A stretch of DNA of 64,000 nucleotides, from the NCBI GenBank assembly GCA_037176725.1, contig JAZBRS010000050.1, positions 16,324,001 through 16,388,000 of the forward strand. The letters run 5' to 3'. A program made the position numbers and the translations under genes. Source of the DNA: Posidonia oceanica (taxonomy: Eukaryota > Streptophyta > Magnoliopsida > Alismatales > Posidoniaceae). Below, piece by piece: positions 12,613 through 24,498 of the stretch (positions are counted from its first letter, which is position 1; every line of letters begins with the position of its first letter). The notes under the pieces were generated by a model. That model was given only the letters and a program-made list of their open reading frames with translations, was not told the origin of the DNA and did not search any database.

Positions 12613-13588
12613 AGTTTCATTGCTTCAATTTCTAAAAGATAAAAGCCAAATGAACTAGATCACATAGTCAACAATATCACCGACACCAACCACTTTGCAA
12701 AGAAACATTCAACAAGTTAGCATGTATCTTATATGTGTTAATATTTCAAAAAAAAGTCTATTCTGCTTTCAACTAAACCTTTTGAATAGACTCAATCAAT
12801 GTAGAAGTGGAACATTAATTGTCTTGAGTTTGAAGTTAAGATGTTCAACTTCATGACATCTTCTTTATTAAGTTCATCCAATTTTAGATTCAAATCAAAA
12901 ATAACATAATACAGAAAAATTAGAATTAAATTCTTATAGATCCATACAAAAACACAGTTTAATATGAAATAAAAACTATCTTCTTTATCAAACAACCAAT
13001 CTCTGAGACAAATCAAAGCTTCAACTATCTCAGGCTTTAATGTACTATGATATTGATCCAACACTTTACCTCCCACATTGAATGCGGATTCAGATGCAAC
13101 CAACCTCTAAGTTTCATTGCTTCAATTTCTAAAAGATAAAAGTCAAATGAACTAGATCATATAGCCATCAATATCATTGATATCAACCACTTTGCAAAGA
13201 AATATTCAACAAGTTAGCATGTATCTTATAAGTGTTAAAATTTCAAAAAAATCTATACTGCTTTCAACTAAACCTCTTGAATATACTCAATCAATGTAGA
13301 AGTGGAACATTGTCTCCAGTTAGAAGTTGAGACGTTCAACTTCATAACATCTTTAATAAGTTCGTCTAATTTTAGATTTAAATCTAAGTTAACATAATAC
13401 AGAAAAATTAGAATTGCATTCTCATAGATCCATATAAAAGCATAATTTAATATGAAATAAAAACCACATTCTTTATCAAATAACTAATCCTTGAAGCAAA
13501 TCAAAGCTTTAACTATCTCAGGCTTTAATGTACTACGATATTGATTCTACATTTTACCTCCTACATTGAATGCAAATTTAGATGCAAC
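12613..13588 (-). repeat. Tandem duplication (about 0.49 kb) of the hAT transposase 3' end
   Basis: 12613-13099 and 13110-13588 are near-identical head-to-tail copies. Both carry the last coding part of the hAT transposase and its 3' non-coding tail. The copy at 13110-13588 joins upstream transposase sequence smoothly, so the 12613-13099 copy is the extra one. Confidence 0.85.
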
Positions 13589-13790
13589 TGTAGATATAGG
13601 AATAGATAAAATATCACGAGCCATGAGAGTAAGATCAGGATACCTATACTGTTGGGATTTTCAGAAATCAAGAATATCAATCTCAGTCTTTCTATCAAGT
13701 CTTGGGTCATCAAGGTACATCATCAAATTCGTCTTTTGGATAGTTGAATTAATTTCATCACTTTCAGAATTATCAAAGCCTTAGAAAATA
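12985..13790 (-). pseudogene. hAT transposase C-terminal (dimerisation) region, broken
   Basis: Read on the minus strand from about 13784, the order is LDDPRLDRKTEIDILDF, YPDLTLMARDILSIPISTV, ASKFAFNVGGK and [14 protein letters not shown]. This is the conserved hAT C-terminal dimerisation domain (family form: MARDILAIPVSTVASESAFS, then LKPETVEALIC). A second, better-preserved dimerisation block ([15 protein letters not shown], then [19 protein letters not shown]) lies at 13103-12985 in the duplicated unit. Stops occur, for example in the WW position after DILDF. The DNA-binding and catalytic RNase-H-like parts are not recognisable upstream. Confidence 0.85.
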
Positions 13791-14589
13791 TGACATGAAC
13801 AACTATGTCAACCACATAATACATTTAAGTGTATAACCAATATGCAAATATGAGTAATGATAGTCATGACTGGTCAACAAGATGCAATTTTCTATCTCCA
13901 CCGTAAACAAGACATGAATTGATGAATCCTTTTATAGTGGACTCTCTAACATGCAATTAAAGAATGCTATTGAAATTAGGCTACTGTTACATGCAATTTA
14001 AATGTCATTCTATAAGTTAACGAACTTGTCCTATTATCTACAAAATAAAAAACTAAAGTATCTTTATATCATCTATCTCATCGTGCAAGTTGTCATCATT
14101 TGTATTCTTTGTTGATGTACTTGGAGTAGATGTAGAAGACATAGAAGTTGTGCTCTTGTAATGTTTAAAAATAGATTTAAGTGTGTGGTAAAAATTCGTT
14201 TGTGTTGAGGTTTACCTCTAACTTTGACGACGGTTTCTTGTTCTCCAACCTCGGGCGAAGATCTATTTGAAAGAAGAACATATGCCTCCACATCATTTCC
14301 AATATTGTTCTTCAAAACACAGAGATAATAATAACAAAATGTTAAATTTTTAAGTCTAAATTGTTGAAAAAATTATATAAAAATAGATAAAATTAATATG
14401 ACCAAGCAATTATTACATTTTATTGCGATTCCTTTTCCTTTGCGCGGTCGTTTCGCTTTGGAGTCAACTTTGAAGGCATCTTTGAGCTATTAAAATACAA
14501 GAAATATTACTTACATCTCAGATGTCAATTTAGTTGAAGCTAACAGAGTAACAGTGTAAATCAGGATTGAGTTTATCACTTCACCTAGA

Positions 14590-15140
14590 TGTTGTAGAAC
14601 TCATGATTCGGCGTGGAAGTGTGGAGACATGGAGGTCTGGCCAACCCGTTGTCCGACGAACAAAATAGGTTAGAGGTTCGACGTGGAGGTGTGAATACTC
14701 GACGTTAAAGGAGGTCCAGCGAACCCGTCGAGAGGTGGTGGCTGGTTGGTTGTGGCTCTTCACTGGTGTTGAGGTCTAGGAGGAGACTTGGTTGGTTGGC
14801 GATGGTGTGAGGAGCTTCGGGAAGAGACGAGGCCATCGAGAGGAGGAGCAATGGCACACGGACTAATGACAAGAGGAGGTGCACAAGTTGGCGGCACAAG
14901 GAGTGGTGGAGGTCTGGGAGCCTGTCCGGTGAGAGGAGGAGGCACTTCCGACGGTGCATGGAGGTTTGGTCAAGAGGAGCCCGGGAGTTGTTCGGCGAGA
15001 GGAGCCTGTTCTGAGAGAGGAGGTGCTTTCGACAACGAATGGAGATTTGGTGCAGTGGGAGGAGGTGCATAGGTTGGCTGCTGGCAGAATGTGGAGGTCG
15101 GGAGGTGCAGGAGGCACAGGAGGGTCTTGGAGATTGGAGT
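14590..15140. repeat. GC-rich degenerate repeats inside the hAT remnant
   Basis: G-rich words on the plus strand (GAGGTCTGG, GAGAGGAGG, GGAGGTGCA) recur irregularly. Overlapping long frames on both strands are compositional and show no domain. Similar blocks occur inside other elements here, for example 25150-25460. Confidence 0.45.
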
Positions 15141-15597
15141 CTCGGTCTCTTAGCGGTTGAAATCAATGGAAACCCTAATCCTAAAAGAATAAAAGGTTAT
15201 ATTGTTATAATGTGTACAGTGTAATTGTGTATAAGTAAATTCAATTATTGAATGGCTATAAGGTATAATTAGTATATAATAAAGTTAAATAATCCTAAGT
15301 CAATAACCATAATTAGTAATTTAGTTTAATAAGGTTAAATAATTACTAATATAATAAAGTTAAATCTATGAAATAATGTTAAATAATTACTAGCATAATA
15401 ACGTGTATTTAACGTATACTAAAAGGATAGTCGTGAACTATATACACGATTAGGTAACGTGTACTTATCAGATTTTTCGCATTGAACATGAAAACGATCC
15501 ATTTAATAACATGTACTTAACGTATAATAACGAGTAGTCGTGTGTTGTATACACAATCACATATCGTGTACTTATCGTATTTGTGTCAGAAATTAAC

Positions 15598-15800
15598 TTT
15601 CTTTTTTTATTGCTAACGAGGAACATAGTAGACTTAGCCTACCAGTAAATCTCAGGCCAGAGCGAGACCTGCAACCCACCTCAACCAGGAAAGTCTAGGC
15701 GGTAGCTTATGCAAGAAATCCCTCAAGTATCAAACTCGAGACCTCTGAAGTGGGAAAGCCTCCGTAATGCCAACTGCATTATGGGTCATATGCCAATATG
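15598..15800 (-). mobile_element. tRNA-derived SINE
   Basis: On the minus strand, a box-A-like sequence near 15775 (GCAGTTGGCATTACGGAGG) is followed about 35 bp later by a box-B-like GAGTTTGATAC inside GGTCTCGAGTTTGATAC. A GC-balanced body comes next, then a short A tail (seen as T7 at 15602-15608 on the plus strand). Internal pol III boxes plus an A tail are the layout of plant SINEs. I did not find a clear target duplication. Confidence 0.55.
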
Positions 15801-15809
15801 ACCTTTTGC

Positions 15810-16290
15810 TGACCAAAACATAACCAAATAATTTCTTATGTATATAACCTCATAAACGTTTTGCAACGTTTATTGTAAATATCACAGTTCTGTGTGATGG
15901 ATTATATAGATATGCCTGAAAATTGGTAGTAAATCATATATTAACTCAACATTGTGTTTGCAAATCATATATTTGCACTATTATAGATAAATTATGATGA
16001 TAAGTAAGCATATAATTATCCAGAGGCTTAAATCAAATGCTACTTCTAATTGTTTTCTAAAATATAGTACTTTTTTTCATTTACACAAATTAATTACTTT
16101 TAGACGTTAAATGTCATTAACGTAATTTTATTTTAATACATAAATGCAAAAGGTTTGTATATTACATGAAAAATTTATATATACAAATAGTAGTGTAGGA
16201 TAATGCAGATGTATAAAATGAGTCTTTTTAATTTTTATACAAATGAGATTCTGTACTTTTTGTAAATTATTCTGTATAAAATGATCAGTA
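15810..16290. other. AT-rich intergenic DNA, nothing recognised
   Basis: Non-coding stretch between the SINE and the possible small gene. No paired ends or protein similarity seen. Confidence 0.5.
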
Positions 16291-16513
16291 AATTATTCTG
16301 TATAAAATGTGTCATTATTCTTTAATGTAAATAATTTACTGATCATCTTTCCTAAACAAACGATACAAATAAGAAAGATGCAACCAACTGCTATGAAGAA
16401 CACACACCTCTCATGATAAAGATGAAAAAAGAAAGAAAAAGAAAAGGTGTTTCTCCTGGCCTCTGTACCATTCTGATTTTCTTTAATGATAACTAAAATG
16501 ATGGTGTACCAAA

Positions 16514-16792
16514 CTAGCAAGTTGTTATTACAAAAGTAACCCCATTCATTATTCTCACCAGGCTCACCTTTTCATGCCTCTGTTCTTGATCCATAGGCCC
16601 TTGCCTTCTATAGTTCTCTCTCCTGTTCACATCATCCTCCACTCCTAATATCTCTTCTTCATCTGGGCATCTTAATTCTGCTGTTCTCTGCTGCATGTTC
16701 TGTCTGATCCTTCTGAAACACTTGAATCCTGTGAGTGGCTTCAAAATCCCTGTTTTGGTCTTGGATGATCTCAGTGCTGATGATTTCTTCAT
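16514..16792 (-). CDS. Possible small divergent gene, hypothetical basic protein
   Basis: The 92-codon frame begins MKKSSALRSSKTKTGILKPL and continues with GFKCFRRIRQNMQQRTAELRCP and an acidic DEEEILGVEDDV stretch. Composition is more balanced than the flanking AT-rich DNA, and the upstream sequence looks like a plant 5' leader. A splice donor (AAG followed by GTGAGC, near 16565) sits before the less convincing last 17 residues. The real protein may therefore end in another exon; a candidate acceptor TTCATAG lies near 16395. It is divergent from the NT-C2 gene, with about 640 bp between the starts. I do not recognise the family and no function is assigned. Confidence 0.35.
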   Translation of the reverse strand: MKKSSALRSSKTKTGILKPLTGFKCFRRIRQNMQQRTAELRCPDEEEILGVEDDVNRRENYRRQGPMDQEQRHEKVSLVRIMNGVTFVITTC

Positions 16793-17432
16793 GTTAGAGT
16801 TTTTGTATTAGTTGGGTTTTCTTGCTTGGTGATTTCGTGATGAAAAACGACCAGCATTGCTTTGTTTTGGTGTTTTTCCTTTTGGGGCTTTTGTTGTTAC
16901 CTCTGTGGGTTGACCTGTAGATTGGATTGTAACGGTTGCATGCGTTTGATTTCGCTTTTTCCTCCGTTGGGTCAGAGCCGTGATGAATGAGCTAAATTCT
17001 GAGATGTCCTGTTTTTCCTTAATTTTTTTTTGTTTTAGTTGTAATTAATTGTTGATAAAAGTGGAGTATTTTTTTTGCCCCGTTCTTTCATAGTTTCAAG
17101 TGCGAACTGGATTGATTCCACTTTTGAAGATGCTGATATTTTAGATTGGTTTTCTTGTCATTACTGCGTTGTTGCCAACTTTTCTGCGTTCTGTTCCTGA
17201 TAAATGGTCATGGTCTTTTGGTTTGGCTCTGATTGTGGAGATCTTTTGTTGCATTATTTCCTTTCAGGTCTCGGTTTTTCATGATAAAGGAGAAGAAACA
17301 TTTCCGGATTGACTTGATTTTCTCATCATTTTACAACTCTGGAGTCTTTTTAGCCTAATTGCCCCTTAAATTAGTCGGGAAAGCATATCTGGAATCTGCC
17401 ACATTTTTATATTCTTTAATATATATAGAACT

Positions 17433-20400
17433 ATGTTTCTGGGCATTCGGGCAAAGAGCAAAAAAGCTGTGACGGTCCAGGTCGATTATATTGTCCACAT
17501 TCAAGAAATCAAACCTTGGCCCCCGTCAAATTCCCTCAAGTCACTCCGTTCCATTGTTCTTCAATGGGAAAATGGTGACCGCAGTTCCGGTTTCACTAAG
17601 CCTGTTGTCCCTCCATCTGGAGATGAAAAGATTGAGTTCAACGAGTCATTCAAGCTTCATGCTACTTTGGTCAAGGGTGCGCCAGTGAAAGGAAATAGCA
17701 CTGAAGTTTTTCACAAGAATGCTCTAGAACTGAACTTGTATGAACCCAGAAATAAGACCCCTAAGGGGCATCACATTGGAAGCGCGACAATTGATCTTGC
17801 AGAGCATGGCATCATCAAGGAAAATTTGGATATCAGTGTTCCCATAAGCTGCAAGAGGAGCTACAAGAACACCTCACAGCCAATTTTGTTTGTTAAGATC
17901 GAACCATTTGACAAGAATGGTTCCAATTCTTCATCTAAAGGAAGCCTATCCAAAGAAGTATCATCTGAAGAGTATGCCGAGGAAGCTGAGATTGCTTCAT
18001 TTACCAATGATGAAAATGATTTATCACGTTCATCTCTGGATAATTCTACTTCAGCTTCTGAGAAAAATTTCTCATCACCTCAAAGAGGCTCCGATGAACA
18101 ATTGCATCCAAAGGTACTAGCCTATTTGAGTACTCATGAGAGTTGACCTTCTCTTTAGGATGTTAATTATGTAGGATAGTTTGGGTTGCTTTTCCCATGT
18201 CTTGTTGACAGCTATATTCCCTTACCATTTTAAGTATCTTTAGTAGATCAGAATACCACCACTAATAACAAAAATAGCGAGCAATAATTACAGTTTGACA
18301 CTTTAAGATCATTTTTTTCCTGATTGTCATCTTCCACTCATCTTTAACAAAAATTGACCGTTACTTTTTTTGTATCAATCTAGGAATGAATATCACATCA
18401 CTCTGTAGTTAAAATATTTTAATAGCTTATGTTTGATGAAAGCTTTTCCTTAAATCACATCATTCTAAAGCTAGAATATTATATTAGAAGTGTATGTTTT
18501 ATGACAGTTTTTTTCTTGAGTAACAGACGTACAAAAGCTGAAAGAATACCCAATAAACTATAACAAAACCAACTACTGCCTTTTGTTTGTCATTAACTTC
18601 CTTATTGAATCAACTATAGGCATGAGATAACCTTTCGTCTCAATGCTAATGTTTGTTACATTTAGAAATTAAATTTAGAGATTTTTGCATTTCTTTTTTG
18701 TATAATTATCATGATATTGCTTGTGAGTTAACTAGTTGAATGGAAAAATAATTTGTTAAACTAAAGTGCAGAATGGTTCCGAAATTGTCAACAAGAGAAG
18801 TGGTCTTAGCAACACAGAAGCTGACTTGCATTCTGAATCTGTGCCTGGAAATTTGAAGGTGGAACCAGCATTAGAAACTTATTCCACTGATGTTCTGGCC
18901 ACTTCTCAGAGTGGGAGCTCATCGCTTTCATCTTTGGCAGATTTATGTGACCATAGGATTTGTGAGGAAGGTGACTATTCTCCATCTGACTCCCTAAAAA
19001 AGAACCATGCCGTTCATTCTTCTCTATCTTCTGTTACTTCCAGAAGTTCAGAAGAGCAGTTTATGGACTGCAACACTGGAAGTCGAGATTTTGGAAGTCA
19101 AGATTTCAGTCACCTTGTTGACATAGAACATACATCAAATGATATCTTGTTGAGAACCAAATCTCCTGGGATAGATCCACAGACGGAGGAATTAAGCTAT
19201 GTAACCCGTGGCAAACTGGAAGCCAATAATAATGAGGTTCCCTTTTATGGAAAGAGCAGGAAGAGATCAGAGGAGATTGCAAGTAGTGGAGGCATTCACC
19301 ACTTGCCTGAGAAGAAGGTTGAAGAGAATAAAGTAGCTAATGAACATGAAAAACTAATAGATATCCAAAACCATTCAGTTGAAATGAAATCCTTGAACAA
19401 GAGTCCTCCTGATGATGTTTCTTCTTTAACGATTACTGGGCAGCAACACAGAAATTTGCGAAGTGCTCTCAGGAAGCCAGTGATATCCAATGCATTCACC
19501 CGGAGAATGCTTGATGGAAGGGGAAATAGTGCATTTACTAGTGATAGTCCCAAGCATCCGAAATCTGTGAGGCTATCACCAGATACAGTGAGTAACAGTG
19601 TATCGATGGCAAGTAAGCTATTGATTGAAGACGTAAAGGAAATTGATGTTCCAGTAGCAACCAGTGATGACGGTGAGCATTTTGCAAAGAACACTTCGAT
19701 GTATGACCAGGTGAATTCAAGTTTGATTTCAGAAAGAGTGAAGCATGTTTCTCCAAATAAAATACGAGTATTGGAACTTAGATTGAAGATGCTCCAGGAA
19801 GAGCTGATAGAAACTGCTGCCATTGAGAGTAGTCTTTACTCCATTGTTGCAGAGCATGGTAGCTCTTCTCACAAGGTCCACACTCCTGCTCGACGCCTTT
19901 CAAGACTATACTTTCATGCTTCAAAAAATTGGTCATGTGAAAGGAAGGCTAGTGCAGTAAAAAGTTCTGTCTCCGGACTAATTCTGGCTGCAAAGGCATG
20001 TGGAAATGACATCCCTAGGTGTGTATTTCAGTTTTACAAGCCTCCATGAATCTCAGTGATATTTTGCCATCTTAATAATTTTTTTTTGGGGATGCTTATC
20101 CATCTTTTAGACATGGAAACTAAATTACATTAGAATCTTCTATCCTCATTATTTCAACAGTCATCTGACTTTTCAGTAGAATGCATCATTTCTACAGAAT
20201 ATTTGGCCTTCAATTGATCTGAATTTTATGAATACTAGCTTTAATAAATATTTTTATCTTTAACATCTTACTCATGTGGTGCCTTCATCTTATAGGTTGA
20301 CTTTCTGGCTATCGAATACAGTAATGCTTAGAGCTATTATCTCCCTGTCAATTGGAGATAAGAATCTTCTGACTTCCAGTGAACCACATGGCAATTCAAA

Positions 20401-23400
20401 TGGTGTTAATGTTGGGGCCAGTGGAAATAATTCTCCATTAAAATGGAAATCTAGTAGTAGAGAAAAAAGGTTCTCTATTATTGAAGATTTTAATGATTGG
20501 GAAGATCCAAATGCTGTTACAGAAGCATTAAAAAAAATTGAAGCGTGGATGTTTTCTAGGATCACCGAGTCAGTGTGGTGGCAGGTATATACTAGGCTGT
20601 TGACTTTGTGCCTTTTCTGGTTGGATGTTACTACTAGGCTCTGAACTTTTGCAGTCCTACTGACTTTCTGTCTTTTTTTGGCCAGATTTTGACTCCATAT
20701 ATGCATTCTAGAAAAGAAAATGATCAGTTGAATATGAAACTGAATTCAGATACAAGTGGTGGAAGGAGCCTGAGACTGAGCCATCAGCAGCAGAGAGATT
20801 TATCCTTAGGCATTTGGAAGAAGGCTTTCAAGGAGGCTTGCGGAAGGCTTTGTCCAATCAGAGCAGCAGGGCATGAGTGTGGTTGCTTGCCAATGCTTTC
20901 TAGATTAGTAAGTCAGATCTTTTGATGTTTCATACTTACAGTAACTTTCAAAGATATATTTGAATTGACTTGCACTTGCTCGATAGAAGGAAAGGTAAAA
21001 CTTCAGATATCTGAGTAAACAAGTTCCTTCTAGTTGAACATGTATCATTTCATTTAATTGAAAAGAACCCTTACAAATTTCTGAAATAGACCAAATATTT
21101 TGAGGAAACCAAGGGGCATTGCATCCTAAAAAAAATGCTTGAGATGATGTCTTACATGTGGCTAGTAGTCTAATCTGTGTGGTGTAAGTTTTATCGAATG
21201 AATTTTTCCACTGTGAAAGTTTTTTTTTCCTGTTTGATTGTTTCTTAGTTTGGTGTAAATGGTAAATCAAGTACGTTCTACATACCATGATCAAGGCATA
21301 ATATCGCCCAGAATGGACTGTTATTGACTTTCGAGGTTCAAGTAAAACCATGCATCCTGGAATGTCTATAGCTTACTGTAACTCTGATGCATGCAATTAG
21401 CCAGTTGATTGTCAGTCTGTTCAATGGATGTAAAAACATTAGTAGTCCAAACCAATTCTATTTTATGCTGCAGACGGATATATTCAACTCATAGGACCTT
21501 TTTTAGCCCTAATCATGACGTGATCTTACAATTTATCACATATTACATTATAGAATAAAGTATTTTATTATCTTTATTATTACCATGGGATATTGATGAA
21601 GTGATGACATCTTAACATGTCATCATTTATCATCCACACATCTAGTTCCTTTTGCATATATAGCATGTGCTATAGCAGGTTAGTTTTATTTTCAATCGCG
21701 TAATGGTTGTTCTTTGCAGCCAACACCTCAAAGACCCAAGTTTGAAATTACCTAGACCCATTTTTTCCCCCAAAATAGACTCATTTTCTGATGTTTGTAT
21801 GGTTCGAACCCAACAACCTCTCATACAACCACAAAGAGGCTTTACCACTTAACAAAGTGGTTGCAGACAACAAGTTAGTAGTAGGTTTCTTATAAACATT
21901 CAATTTTTCGTGTTATGACTCAAGGCTTTAACGGTTTCTATTTGAATGTTACTTCCATAGTTGTTTTGATTAGAAGTTTTGCTTTCCTCAACCCCCAATT
22001 CTAACATGGTATAAGAAGTTAGGTTGTCCTAGTGTTTTGTGAGAGATATCTTCGTCTCTCCCCCTCTTCCTCCATCCATGGCAATTAGAAAAAGGGGGAG
22101 GAGACACCATTAATAACAGCATCACGTCAATTTCGGTGTTAAAAAGGAAAAGCAGCTGGATAGACTTAATGTGTAGGAGTGGAAGTGTAGATCCAAAGTT
22201 CTAAGTTGAGGGTCTTACAGCATATATACCACTACTCTGAATATCACGTCAGCATTTTCTTGTAGTATTTGCAATTTGCAGCTAGATGTAAACTCGTGTT
22301 TGGCCAAGGGAAGTATAATATAGCTTGGTTTTTCTGCCTTGCACATTACCTGTTGGGCATGCCTTCGTTTCCAAGGCATTCATTTGCCCGTTTGACCTGA
22401 GTGGCTTTTGAATTTTGATGTGTTTTTTTATTACTTAGATCCTTTTTTCGGTCTATCTATAGCAACTTGCATTAGGGTTTTCTTATAAGATTACAAAATA
22501 GCAATGACTTGGGTTTTTTTGGGTTTCTACTTTGCAAAATATTTCTTCTTCCTTTGTATTGTTTTTGTAGTGATCTCTCATCAACTCCATCTATGAAGTA
22601 GGTTATGGCTGAACCACTCTTTAATTTTCTGTTGACGATTGCTCCACCTGCTATCTCACATTTTTCTTTGTGTTTGTTTCCACTACATTTGTGCATATTT
22701 CGTAACATATTCTTACAAAAATTCTATATTCCTTACATTGTTTTCATCCTTCAGGTCATGGAGCAATGTGTGGCAAGACTTGATGTAGCTATATTTAATG
22801 CTATCTTGAGAGAGTCAGAAGATGATATTCCAGCAAACCCAGTATCTGATCCAATCAGTGATTTGAAGGTCCTCCCAATTCCAGTAGGGAAAAAAAGCTT
22901 TGGTGCTGGTGTACTACTTAAGAATACAGTAAGTAGTACAATTTATTATTATCTAGTCAATGCTCGACTCATTTACTCGATGGCTGGCTGGCTAGTCATC
23001 TTTAATTTATCAGTTCTTCAATGTAAGAATTTGATGAGTGGTTTAAATAATTCCTCATGAAATAAATAGTGTTCCATCTCTTTTCACTTTCCTTTGGATA
23101 ATTAGGTTGGAAACTGGTCTAGGTGGCTGTCTGACCTGTTTGGTATCGATGACTTCCCTGAAAACGAAAAAGAGCAAGACAGTGACAGGCAGGATGATTC
23201 AACATTCTTGAAGCCTTTTTATCTGCTGAATGAATTGAGTGACCTTTTGATGCTCCCAAAGGACATGCTTTTGGACAGTTCCATCAGGAAGGAGGTTTAT
23301 TCTTCTCTATTGGCTTAATCAAGTTCAATTCATTGATATTAATTTTATTATTTCCTAATTTTTTTGATTCTTGCATAGATATGCCCCACATTTAGTGGAC

Positions 23401-24498
23401 CGATGATCAAGCAGATTCTTGACAGTTTTGTCCCAGACGAGTTCTGTCCAGATCCAATACCAGTCATGGTGCTAGAGGCTTTGGAATCTGAGGTTTACCC
23501 AATACTTCAATTAAAGAGATCCATTAAATCTTAGGCCTTTTGTCTTCTAAATAACATTGAAGATATTGTAAAATAGTATAGTGGTTCCTATTTAATTTGA
23601 AATATCAACGATTTCTAAATTGTTTAATCAACCTGATGACAAATAGTCAGTTTTATGTCGGACCTCTAAGTCTAGAATATTAATGTAGCACTGATGGTAT
23701 ATGGATGTGCTGGTTAGGGTTTGTAGTTTTGCTGGTCATTCTTAGTGCAAATTGCTTTACATGACTTTACATTGGACACACTCTTGTTAAACTTTTTCGA
23801 ACCAAAACATATATGCAATCTGTAAATCATGATTTCATGATAGACATGAAGCTTCCAATAATATTTACTAACAAAGTTTACCTATTTGTACTACAGTAAC
23901 AAATGCCTGTCAAGAAAATGTCGACATGGCTCAATGATTAGCTCTTACTAAAATTCATCCCACTTTTGTAAATACAATTAAATTTAGAGTGCCATATAAG
24001 AATTTGACAGCTATTGGTTCAAGATTCCTTAAGCATGGAGAAAATGGAAGAGTTTAGCTCTTGTGAGCGGATACATATTTGGCTGTATTACGTACTTATA
24101 ATACTAAGTTGCTTATGGTTTTGTATAGTTATTTCTGTCTTCTCAAAGCTTTTCATGTGTTTGGCTGCTTTTAGGATCCGTTGGTTGCTAGCGAACTCAT
24201 AAGAAACTTTCCACTAGATGCTGCTCCAATTGTATATTCTCCACCTTCTGTGGCTTCAATCATCAGTATCGTTGGAGATGCAGAAACGCAGACATTGATG
24301 CGGAGGAGTGGATCATCTGTAATTCGCAAATGCCACACAAGCGACGATGAGCTTGACGAACTAGCTTCCCCCTTCACTGCACTTGTCGATGACAAATTAG
24401 TAACCGATTCATCAAAATCAAAAGAAAAAGATCCAAATGTGATGAGGTACCAATTACTCCGTGAGGTCTGGAGTGATGAACTTATGTTGGATATATAG
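17433..24498 (+). CDS. NT-C2 (EEIG1/EHBP1 N-terminal) domain protein with dilute-like C-terminus, 8 coding exons
   Basis: Exons read by splice sites and frame: 17433-18113, 18772-20018, 20296-20584, 20686-20907, 22755-22928, 23106-23294, 23379-23492 and 24175-24498. All introns are GT-AG, and the total is about 1079 residues. Residues 1-150 form the NT-C2 domain (VDYIVHIQEIKPWPP, SIVLQWENGDRSSG, LELNLYEPR, IGSATIDLAEHGII), a lipid/membrane-associated C2-like fold. Residues 160-550 are Ser/Glu-rich and probably disordered. About 555-580 is a short coiled coil (RVLELRLKMLQEELIETAA). The C-terminal half is conserved in plant relatives and resembles a myosin-XI/dilute tail (RRLTFWLSNTVMLRAIIS, AGHECGCLPMLSRL, MEQCVARLDVAIFNAILRES, YQLLREVW). 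Plant NT-C2 proteins include PMI1/PMIR1, which act in organelle and chloroplast movement; a role in membrane or organelle positioning is inference. Start: the first ATG in the frame, just after an acceptor-like ATATATAG at 17422-17429, so a 5'-UTR intron is likely. No break was seen; it looks functional. Confidence 0.9.
21700..21865 (-). mobile_element. tRNA-derived SINE in intron 4 of the NT-C2 gene
   Basis: Minus strand: a box-A-like GTTAAGTGGTAAAGCC near 21852, then about 45 bp later a near-perfect box B GGGTTCGAACC near 21795, followed by a body with GGGTCTAGG and GGGTCTTTG. This is the usual head of plant tRNA-related SINEs. It lies antisense in the 1.85-kb intron, by far the longest in the gene, and explains part of its length. 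Ends are approximate. Confidence 0.55.
22007..22018 (+). other. Copia-like LTR end and primer-site relic in intron 4
   Basis: CTAACA is followed directly by TGGTATAAGAAG, two changes from the tRNA-iMet primer site TGGTATCAGAGC used by Copia elements. The following TTAGGTTGTCC resembles the sequence after the intact primer site at 57402. The upstream sequence could be an old LTR, but I could not define its start. Confidence 0.3.

Larger units (their letters stand above)
12053..15595 (-). mobile_element. hAT-superfamily transposon remnant
   Basis: The left end reads TAGATTTGTCAATCAGG, and the right end read inward on the minus strand reads TAATTTCTGACACAAA. Both look like the short TAG..GTCAA-type ends of plant hAT elements. 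Dense subterminal repeats of CGTGTAC, ACACG and TTAACGTAT occupy 12065-12300 and 15400-15585, a hAT hallmark. The minus strand encodes a hAT C-terminal dimerisation domain. No matching 8-bp target duplication was found, and a SINE abuts the right end, so that boundary is approximate. Confidence 0.65.

Noticed and set aside
14705..15166. 153-codon minus-strand frame in the hAT element as a passenger gene
   Set aside because: Pro/Ser/Leu-rich low complexity from degenerate repeats, with four other frames open over the same bases.
12045..15603. 8-bp target duplication for the hAT remnant
   Set aside because: GTTATATG on the left and ACTTTCTT on the right do not match; the right side is disturbed by a SINE. 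The superfamily call rests on ends, subterminal repeats and protein instead.
17418..17429. TATATATAG just before the NT-C2 start codon as a TATA box
   Set aside because: It lies only about 5-15 bp before the ATG. It fits better as the 3' end of a 5'-UTR intron (acceptor AG at 17428-17429).
18766..18771. ATG CAG at 18766 as an alternative start for a separate 427-codon gene
   Set aside because: The CAG is the intron acceptor. Exon 1 (ending at 18113) and the frame from 18772 join in phase and match one family.
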